From the NCBI GenBank assembly GCA_963841405.1, contig CAWJCM010000004.1, forward strand, positions 186,001 to 250,000: DNA of 64,000 bases, given 5' to 3'. Shown in pieces: positions 1 to 5,831 of the stretch (position 1 is the stretch's first letter; each line of letters starts with the position of its first letter). The DNA comes from DATBLE01 sp963841405. Its GTDB lineage: Bacteria > Actinomycetota > Thermoleophilia > Gaiellales > Gaiellaceae. Under the pieces are notes generated by a model. That model did no database searches and had not been told where the DNA came from. It saw only the letters and a program-made list of their open reading frames with translations. The position numbers were made by a program, and so were the translations under genes.

Positions 1-175
1 CACCGAGACGACCTTCAACTGGCCGGGGATCGGCCACGAGCTCGTCCTGTACCTGGAGAACCGCGACTACAGCGCGGTGCAGGGGATCGTCGTCGTCTTC
101 GGCCTGGTCGTCGTTTTCGTCAGCCTGGTGATCGACTTCGTGAACGCCTTCATCGACCCGAGAATCAGATACTAG
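1..175 (+). CDS. Dipeptide/oligopeptide ABC transporter permease, DppB type (3' end only)
   Basis: The reading frame is open from base 2 to a TAG at 173-175 and gives the last 57 residues of a membrane protein. It shows the typical end of DppB-type permeases: a WPGIGHEL stretch, then one hydrophobic helix (VVVFGLVVVFVSLVIDF) and the closing motif around NAFIDPRIRY. The start lies outside the window. The protein would pair with the DppC-type permease at 339 to form the membrane channel of a peptide importer. Its stop codon is built partly from the foldback element that begins at 173. Confidence 0.85.
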   Translation, partial: TETTFNWPGIGHELVLYLENRDYSAVQGIVVVFGLVVVFVSLVIDFVNAFIDPRIRY

Positions 176-338
176 TGCCCCTTCCAGCGATAGTCAGAGC
201 ACTTCCGGCGGCGCCCGGAACCGCCATGCGGCGTCCTCAGTCGCCCCGATATGGCTACATATCGGGGCTCCCTGCGTCCTTGCCTGGCGGCCCCGGTCAC
301 TCGCCAGAAGCGGGAGACCATCACTGGAAGGGGCACTA
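173..338. mobile_element. 166-bp foldback (MITE-like) element between dppB and dppC
   Basis: Bases 173-187 (TAGTGCCCCTTCCAG) are the exact reverse complement of 324-338. Between them are two arms of equal length (188-252 and 259-323) that pair imperfectly, ending in a perfect 9-10 bp stem (243-252 with 259-268) around the loop GGCTAC. The outermost TA on each side could be a TA target duplication, as made by IS630/Tc1-type transposases, leaving 13-bp terminal repeats. The element supplies the last base of the dppB stop codon and the GGAAGGGG Shine-Dalgarno of the next gene. No transposase is present. It could instead be a native intercistronic RNA hairpin. Confidence 0.6.
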
Positions 339-1337
339 ATGGCCGCACCGGCGCAACCCATCGAGTCGCCGTTCCGTCGGCGGGCGCGGGGGCTCGGCCG
401 TGCGGTCGGCCCGATCAGGGAGGCGCGTGGCTTCCCCCGGGTGATGCTCTACATCGGCGCGGGGATCACCCTCTTCTTCGTCCTGCTCGCGCTGCTCGCC
501 CCACTGATCTCGCCCTACGACTTCGACCAGTACCAGTCCGGCGGCCACAGGTTCTCCCAGCTCGCTTCGCCGTCGTCCGGCCACTGGATGGGCACCACCG
601 TCCAGTCCACGGACGTGATGTCGCGGGTGATCTGGGGCGCGCAGACCGAGCTGAAGGTCGTGTTCATCTCGCTCGTCTTCGCGATCACGCTGGGCGTTCC
701 GCTCGGGCTCCTGTCCGGCTACTTCGGCGGGAAACTCGACCGGGGGCTCGTCCTCGTGATGGACGCCATGTACGCGTTCCCGTACCTCCTGCTGGCGATC
801 GTGATCGCGTTCCTGCTCTCGAACAGCATCGGCAAGGGAGTGCTGACCGCTGCGATCGCGATCTCGGCGACCTATGTGCCCCTGTACTTTCGCGTGGTCC
901 GCAACCAGGTGATCGCGCTCAGGGAGGAGTCGTACGTCGAGGCGGCGCGGGCGCTCGGGGCGAAGCCCCTGACGATCATCCGCAAGTACGTCTTCCACAA
1001 CGTCGTCCAGAACGTGCCGCCGATCGCCACGTTGAACGCCGCGGACGCGATCCTCCTGCTCACCGCGCTCGGCTTCCTCGGCTACGGGATCCAGCCGACC
1101 GACGCGGCCGAGTGGGGGTACGACAGCTCGCGCGCGGTGTCGGACGCCGCTTCGGGAATCTGGTGGACCGCACTGTTCCCGGGCGTCGCGATCGTGCTGC
1201 TCGTCACCGGGCTCACGCTGGTCGGCGAGGGACTGAACGAGACGATGAACCCGGTGCTCCGCAGGCGGAGGGTCCAGAGGGTGAACTTCGAGCAGGAGCC
1301 CGAGCCGCCGATCGTCGAGGCCGTCGAGGGATCGTGA
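339..1337 (+). CDS. Dipeptide/oligopeptide ABC transporter permease, DppC type
   Basis: This is the second membrane subunit of a peptide importer, 332 residues. A cytoplasmic N-terminal tail precedes a first helix near residues 40-60, followed by the periplasmic loop normal for DppC. The BPD_transp_1 domain follows, with the coupling-loop motif EAARALGAKPLTIIRKYVF around residues 200-220, and then further helices. The ATG at 339 has GGAAGGGG five bases upstream, which sits inside the inverted repeat 324-338 and could be hidden when the repeat folds. It overlaps the ATPase gene at 1334 by four bases (GTGA). Family membership is clear; the exact peptide substrate is not visible. Confidence 0.93.
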   Translation: MAAPAQPIESPFRRRARGLGRAVGPIREARGFPRVMLYIGAGITLFFVLLALLAPLISPYDFDQYQSGGHRFSQLASPSSGHWMGTTVQSTDVMSRVIWGAQTELKVVFISLVFAITLGVPLGLLSGYFGGKLDRGLVLVMDAMYAFPYLLLAIVIAFLLSNSIGKGVLTAAIAISATYVPLYFRVVRNQVIALREESYVEAARALGAKPLTIIRKYVFHNVVQNVPPIATLNAADAILLLTALGFLGYGIQPTDAAEWGYDSSRAVSDAASGIWWTALFPGVAIVLLVTGLTLVGEGLNETMNPVLRRRRVQRVNFEQEPEPPIVEAVEGS

Positions 1338-2362
1338 GCGACGCGCCCGTTCTCTCGGTGCGCGACCTGCGCGTCCATTACGGGACGGTGCGCGGAACGG
1401 TCCGTGCCGTCGACCGTGTCTCGTTCGACATCGGCGCGGCCGAGGTGCTCGGCCTCGTCGGCGAGTCGGGGTGCGGCAAGTCGACGCTCGGCCGCGGCGT
1501 GCTCGGCCTGCTGCCGGAGGGCGCGGCCTCCGACGGTCAGGTGCTGTACGGCGGCCGCAACCTCGTCGGTCTCTCGCCGAGGCAGCTGTCCGGCCTGCGC
1601 GGCCCCGACCTCGGCCTCATCTTCCAGGAGCCGATGACGCGGCTCAACCCGCTGCTCCGGATCGAGGACCACTTCAAGGAGACGCTCGAGCAGCACGAGC
1701 CGCAGCTGACCGAGCGGGAGATCCGCCAGCGCTCGCTGGAGACGCTCGGCCGGATGGGCATCCCCCCGACGCGGTTCCGCCAGTACCCGCACGAGTTCTC
1801 GGGCGGGATGCGACAGCGGATCATGATCGCGCTCGCGCTCGTACTCCGGCCGAAGCTGCTCGTCGCCGACGAGCCGACGACGTCGCTCGACGTGATCGTC
1901 GAGGCGCAGATCCTCGCGATCCTGGCCGACCTGAAGCGCAACTTCGGCACGGCCCTCCTGCTCATCACCCACAACCTCGGGATCATCGCCGAGGCCTGCG
2001 ACCGGGTCGCCGTCATGTACGCGGGCAAGATCGTCGAGGAGGGGCCGGCGCGCGACGTGTTCGCCGACCCTGCGCATCCGTACACACGGGAGCTCCTTCG
2101 CTCGACGATCTCGCTGGGGACGACCGAGCTGCACTCGATCCCGGGTGCGCCGCCCAACCTGATCGACCCGCCCGCCGGGTGCCACTTCCACCCGCGCTGC
2201 CCGGACGTGATGCGCGTCTGCTCCTGGAAGCAGCCGATCGACGTCGCGCCGGGAGCGGACCGGCGCGTCCAGTGCTGGCTGCACGGGCCGGAAGCGGAGA
2301 TCCCGCAGGGCGAGGCCGCCGGGCTCGAGCGCGAGGAGATCGCCGTTGCCGACGAAGCCTGA
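1334..2362 (+). CDS. Peptide ABC transporter ATP-binding protein, DppD type
   Basis: This is a 342-residue ATPase that powers the peptide importer. Walker A GESGCGKST lies near residue 42, the signature SGGMRQR near 157 and Walker B LLVADEPTTSLD near 177. The C-terminal oligopeptide-binding ATPase extension is recognisable by the HFHPRCPDVMRVC cysteine motif near residue 290. The GTG at 1334 overlaps the permease stop as GTGA, indicating translational coupling. The frame is open upstream as far as 251, but that stretch runs through the foldback element and the dppC gene and is not part of this protein. It overlaps the next ATPase gene by 17 bases. Confidence 0.93.
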   Translation: MSDAPVLSVRDLRVHYGTVRGTVRAVDRVSFDIGAAEVLGLVGESGCGKSTLGRGVLGLLPEGAASDGQVLYGGRNLVGLSPRQLSGLRGPDLGLIFQEPMTRLNPLLRIEDHFKETLEQHEPQLTEREIRQRSLETLGRMGIPPTRFRQYPHEFSGGMRQRIMIALALVLRPKLLVADEPTTSLDVIVEAQILAILADLKRNFGTALLLITHNLGIIAEACDRVAVMYAGKIVEEGPARDVFADPAHPYTRELLRSTISLGTTELHSIPGAPPNLIDPPAGCHFHPRCPDVMRVCSWKQPIDVAPGADRRVQCWLHGPEAEIPQGEAAGLEREEIAVADEA

Positions 2363-3623
2363 CGCCGAGCCGCTGGTCTCCGTCCGCAACCTGAAGACGT
2401 ACTACTCGATTCGCGGCAGCTTCGCTGACCGGCTCGTCGGCCGGGAGGCGGGTCAGGTGAAGGCCGTGGACGAGGTTTCCTTCGACCTGCGGAAGGGGGA
2501 GGTGCTCGGGCTCGTGGGCGAGTCCGGGAGCGGCAAGACCACACTCGGCCGCACACTGCTCGGGCTCGTCCGGGCGACGGACGGCAGCGTCATGTTCGAG
2601 GGGCGCGACATCACGAAGCTCAGCGAGCGCGAGCTGCGCGCGCACCGTCGCCGCATGCAGATCGTCTTCCAGGACCCGCACGCTTCGCTCAACCCGGCGA
2701 TGACGATCGGCGACGCGGTCGGGCACCCCCTGCGGATCCACGGTCTCGTCCAGGGCCGCGACCCGATGCGCCGCCGCGTGGCCGAGGCGCTGGAGATCGT
2801 CGGCCTCTCGCCGGCCGAGCAGTTCCTGGACAAGTACCCCTCGGATCTCTCCGGTGGGCAGAAGCAGCGCGCGGTGATCGCGCGTGCGGTGATCCTCAAC
2901 CCGGTGCTGCTGGTCGCGGACGAGCCCGTCTCGATGCTCGACATGAGCGTCCGGGCCAAGATCCTCGAGCTGATGCTGAACCTCAAGCACGAGTTCGACC
3001 TGTCCTACCTGTACATCACGCACGATCTGGCGACGGCGAAGTTCTTCTGCGACCGGATCGCGATCCTCTATCTGGGGCGGATCGTCGAGATCGGCCCCTC
3101 GGCGGCGATCTACGAGGAGCCGAAGCACCCGTACACGCAGGCGCTGCTGCGGGCGATCCCCGAGCCGGATCCGCTCCGCACCGTCCCGCGCGACCTGCCT
3201 CGCGGCGAGGTGCCCGACGCGGCCCGGCCGCCGCGCGGCTGCTCGTTCCACCCGCGCTGCCCGCGTGCGTTCGAGATCTGCGGGTGGGAGACCCGCGACC
3301 TCCGCGACCTGCTCGAGGCACACTGGGCCCGGGCCGGGGCGGAGGAGTACGAGGCCGAGCGGCCGCTCTTCGGCGACCTCGACACGCTGTCGGCCTCGAA
3401 CGGCGTCGCCGTCAGCGTGCCTGCGCGTGCAGGCGCCACCGGCGGCGACCTGCTCGCGATCCTCGAGCGGGTGCGCGCGGACGAGCCCGACGAGCCGTTC
3501 TGGAAGGGCGTGCGGGTGATGCACGCGGGCGCAGACGCGCTCGAGATCGAGTGGAACGAGCCGCGCGAGCCGAGGCTGGTGCCGTCGGGCCCGGTCGAGG
3601 TGGAATGCCATCTCTACGGCTGA
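2346..3623 (+). CDS. Peptide ABC transporter ATP-binding protein, DppF type, with C-terminal extension
   Basis: This is the second ATPase of the peptide importer, 425 residues. Walker A GESGSGKTT is near residue 57, signature SGGQKQR near 168, Walker B LLVADEPVSMLD near 187, and the CSFHPRCPRAFEIC motif of the DppD/F extension near 300. The chosen start is a TTG at 2346 overlapping the previous gene; the following residues (PTKPDAEPLVSVRNLKTYY) match the start expected for the family. It is roughly 80-100 residues longer than usual: residues after about 345 form an extra acidic alpha/beta-looking tail ending EVECHLYG that I do not recognise. It overlaps the next gene by 19 bases. Confidence 0.9.
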   Translation: MPTKPDAEPLVSVRNLKTYYSIRGSFADRLVGREAGQVKAVDEVSFDLRKGEVLGLVGESGSGKTTLGRTLLGLVRATDGSVMFEGRDITKLSERELRAHRRRMQIVFQDPHASLNPAMTIGDAVGHPLRIHGLVQGRDPMRRRVAEALEIVGLSPAEQFLDKYPSDLSGGQKQRAVIARAVILNPVLLVADEPVSMLDMSVRAKILELMLNLKHEFDLSYLYITHDLATAKFFCDRIAILYLGRIVEIGPSAAIYEEPKHPYTQALLRAIPEPDPLRTVPRDLPRGEVPDAARPPRGCSFHPRCPRAFEICGWETRDLRDLLEAHWARAGAEEYEAERPLFGDLDTLSASNGVAVSVPARAGATGGDLLAILERVRADEPDEPFWKGVRVMHAGADALEIEWNEPREPRLVPSGPVEVECHLYG

Positions 3624-4009
3624 GGTCGGTCACGTCGCTCACGCGGGTGCACGCGGAGCCGCGCGAAGACGCCGAGCAGGTGACGCAGGCGCTGCCGGGT
3701 CAGCCGCTCGCGGTCGAGTGGGAGCAGGGCGAGTGGGCGCGCGTGCGGACGGCCTACGTCTACGCCGGCTGGGTGCCGGCGGTGGCGCTCGACGGGGAGG
3801 CGGCGACCGACTGGCTCGTCGAGCGAGACGGCGACCCGGTCGAGGAGAACGGCCGCATCCTGCACGCGACCGGGCGCGAGGGCGTCTGTGCCGTGGTCGA
3901 GGAGGAGCACCCGCCGGACCTGGCAGCCCGGGCCGGCGGGACGTGCGCCTCTGACCGGGAGGGTGCTCAGCGGCTGAGCTTGACGATCCCGCCGCCGTTC
4001 GAGCAGTAG
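3605..4009 (+). pseudogene. YkfC-like NlpC/P60 peptidase remnant: SH3 domain with catalytic core deleted
   Basis: The 134-residue product starts with a bacterial SH3-like domain (residues about 5-60, ending YVYAGWVPAVALDG) as in YkfC-type murein-peptide endopeptidases, which commonly sit beside dipeptide transporters. After WLVERDGDPVEE (near residue 80), where the family continues into the DCSGL catalytic-cysteine motif, the sequence jumps to NGRILHATGREG. That segment resembles the end of NlpC/P60 domains. The catalytic Cys and first His are therefore missing, consistent with an in-frame internal deletion of roughly 70-80 codons near base 3848. The 3' end overlaps the convergent gene at 3967 by 43 bases. 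A functional stand-alone SH3 protein cannot be excluded. Confidence 0.6.
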
Positions 4010-5109
4010 GGGAAGGGGCTTCCCTGCGCCGTGCAGGTGCTGCCGACGCTGACGTAGAGCGATCCGTCCTTGGCGAGCGCGATCCCATTCGGGAACATCA
4101 GCCCCTTCGCCAGAACGGACGCCGTGCCGTCGGCCGCGAGCTCGACGACCGATCCCGTTCCGGCGGCGCTCCCGGGCCCGGCGGGGATCGGAGGACCGGG
4201 CGTTCCCCACATGTCGACGAGGTAGATGTTGCCCTTCGCGTCCGACGTGCAGCCGGTGACGTGGTGCAGCAGACCGCTCGCCACGGGAACCTCCGTCGGC
4301 GTGAAGCTGCCGTCCCGCTTCCACAGCTTTCCCGTGAGCGACGCGGCATAGGTGTTCCCGCGCACGACCGTCACGCAGGTCGGCACCGTGTCGGCCGGGA
4401 AACCGCCGGGAGGCGGCGGGGCCAGCGCCGACAGCACGGTCGTCTCGCCGTTCGCTGTCACCAGGTCGAGCGTGTTCGCGCCGGCGTCTACCACCAGCGT
4501 CGCCGCCGGAAGCGCGAAGACGCCGTACGGGTTCGCATTCGCCGGCTCGCGTGAGAACGTCGGATGCGAGGCAGCCCACGCGAGGTCGCTCGAGCCGACG
4601 CCGGCGACGGCCTTCCAGCTGCCTGCGGGCGTAAACGAGATCAGTTGACCGGCCTGTGCGCGCGCAGCCGCCAAGACCGTCGGGCAGTCGGCGGGCTGTC
4701 CCGTGCAGCTCCAGGCACCGAGCTCCTCCGGGTACGCAGTCATGGTCGCGACCAGACGGCCGCCTCGGGCCGAGAGCCCGTCGACGCCCGTGATCCCCTC
4801 GTTCGCGACCAACCTCGAGTAGAGGCCCCTCACCACCGCCGTGTGCGCCCCGGTCTTCACGTTCACCCGCGAGATTTGCGAGCTCGTGCCGATGCAGTGG
4901 GTCGCCGGCGAGCAGACGTCGCCGCCGTGGCCGCCTTCGGCGACGTAGAGCGCACCGTTGGACGTGGACGCAAGGCCGCGCGGGCTGTCGAGGCCGCCGG
5001 CGACCGCGGACACGGTCCACTCTGCCCGGCCGGCCGAGGAGCCCGCTGCGAACACCGCCGCCGCGGCTCCGAGCGCCAGGCACAGCATCAGTTGGGAAAG
5101 CCGACTCAT
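3967..5109 (-). CDS. Secreted ScyD/ScyE-type beta-propeller protein
   Basis: This is a 380-residue exported protein. Residues 1-27 are a signal peptide (MSRLSQLMLCLALGAAAAVF, then a small-residue cleavage region). The remainder holds repeated NHL/SGL-like blades: GLDSPRGLAST, GALYVAEGGHGGD, ITGVDGLSARGG, NPYGVFAL, GLMFPNGIALAKDGSLYVS. This is the pattern of the ScyD/ScyE family, named after scytonemin-cluster proteins but widespread and mostly of unknown function. Start ATG at 5109 has a strong GGAGGAGG upstream. It is divergent from the TetR gene and shares its 62-bp promoter region, so it is a likely target of that regulator. No catalytic residues can be assigned. Confidence 0.8.
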   Translation of the reverse strand: MSRLSQLMLCLALGAAAAVFAAGSSAGRAEWTVSAVAGGLDSPRGLASTSNGALYVAEGGHGGDVCSPATHCIGTSSQISRVNVKTGAHTAVVRGLYSRLVANEGITGVDGLSARGGRLVATMTAYPEELGAWSCTGQPADCPTVLAAARAQAGQLISFTPAGSWKAVAGVGSSDLAWAASHPTFSREPANANPYGVFALPAATLVVDAGANTLDLVTANGETTVLSALAPPPPGGFPADTVPTCVTVVRGNTYAASLTGKLWKRDGSFTPTEVPVASGLLHHVTGCTSDAKGNIYLVDMWGTPGPPIPAGPGSAAGTGSVVELAADGTASVLAKGLMFPNGIALAKDGSLYVSVGSTCTAQGSPFPYCSNGGGIVKLSR

Positions 5110-5148
5110 CCGTCCTCCTCCGTTCGTGGGTCTAGCCGACCAGTTCGG

Positions 5149-5163
5149 TAGGGTGCGACCCTA
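5149..5163. promoter_or_regulatory. Palindromic operator / overlapping divergent -10 boxes (TAGGGT-GCG-ACCCTA)
   Basis: A perfect 6+3+6 inverted repeat lies in the 62-bp space between the ScyD-like gene and the TetR gene, eight bases before the TetR start codon. Its half sites also equal the TAGGGT hexamer that recurs near start codons in this window, so the site may be both a TetR operator and the -10 region on both strands. Confidence 0.5.
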
Positions 5164-5171
5164 ACAGATTA

Positions 5172-5828
5172 ATGGCCGACCGTTCCGGAACAGGGAAGCG
5201 GCGCTACCACGCGCCGCAGCGCCAGGCCGCGGCCGAGCACACGCGCCTCGTGATCGTCTCGGCGGCGAAGCGGCGCTTCGAGGCGGCCGGCTGGACGGGC
5301 ACGACCATCCGGGCGATCGCCGAGGAAGCGGGCGTCTCGCCGAAGACGGTCGAGGCGGTCTTCGGAACGAAGGCGACGCTGCTGGCGGCCGCCGTCGACC
5401 TTGCGATCCGCGGTGATCTCAGGCCCGATCCGATGCCCGTCCGCGAGCCGATCGCGGAGATGGAGGCGGCTCCCGATGCCGAGACGATGCTCGCCCTCCA
5501 CGCGGCGCACCTCCGGGTCGTCAACGAGCGATCGGCCCGGCTCGCCTGGACCGTCGAGCATGCCGCACGAAGCGACCGGACCGTTGCGAAGCTGTGGGAC
5601 CGGCTGAACCGCAACAGGCGGTTCGGCGTCGAGTGGGCTGTACGGACGCTGCTCGGAAAACCCGGCGCCCGCCCGCTCGACCCGCAGGAGGCCGCGACGG
5701 TCGTCTGGGTCGCTCTGGACTGGGGAACCTATCGCCTGCTCACCGAGCACGCCGGCCTCGACGCGGACGGGTTCCAGGCGTGGGTGGCCGCGTACTACCG
5801 CCGCATGCTCCTGACCGAGCCCGGGTGA
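5172..5828 (+). CDS. TetR-family transcriptional regulator
   Basis: This is a 218-residue regulator. The N-terminal DNA-binding domain (residues about 20-65) reads as a typical TetR helix-turn-helix: ILxxAxxxFxxxGWTGTTIRAIAEEAGVSPKTVEAVFGTKATLL. The C-terminal ligand domain is alpha-helical and not assignable to a ligand. ATG at 5172 has no Shine-Dalgarno and lies just downstream of the palindrome 5149-5163, so the transcript may be nearly leaderless and autoregulated. It is divergent from the ScyD-like gene. Its stop is four bases from the end of the convergent DUF4015-NodB gene. Confidence 0.9.
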   Translation: MADRSGTGKRRYHAPQRQAAAEHTRLVIVSAAKRRFEAAGWTGTTIRAIAEEAGVSPKTVEAVFGTKATLLAAAVDLAIRGDLRPDPMPVREPIAEMEAAPDAETMLALHAAHLRVVNERSARLAWTVEHAARSDRTVAKLWDRLNRNRRFGVEWAVRTLLGKPGARPLDPQEAATVVWVALDWGTYRLLTEHAGLDADGFQAWVAAYYRRMLLTEPG

Positions 5829-5831
5829 GGC

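Noticed and set aside
251..1333. Upstream extension of the DppD-type ATPase frame to a start at 251
   Set aside because: The extension runs through the foldback element and antiphase to dppC, and has no family similarity; the GTGA overlap at 1334 is the natural start.
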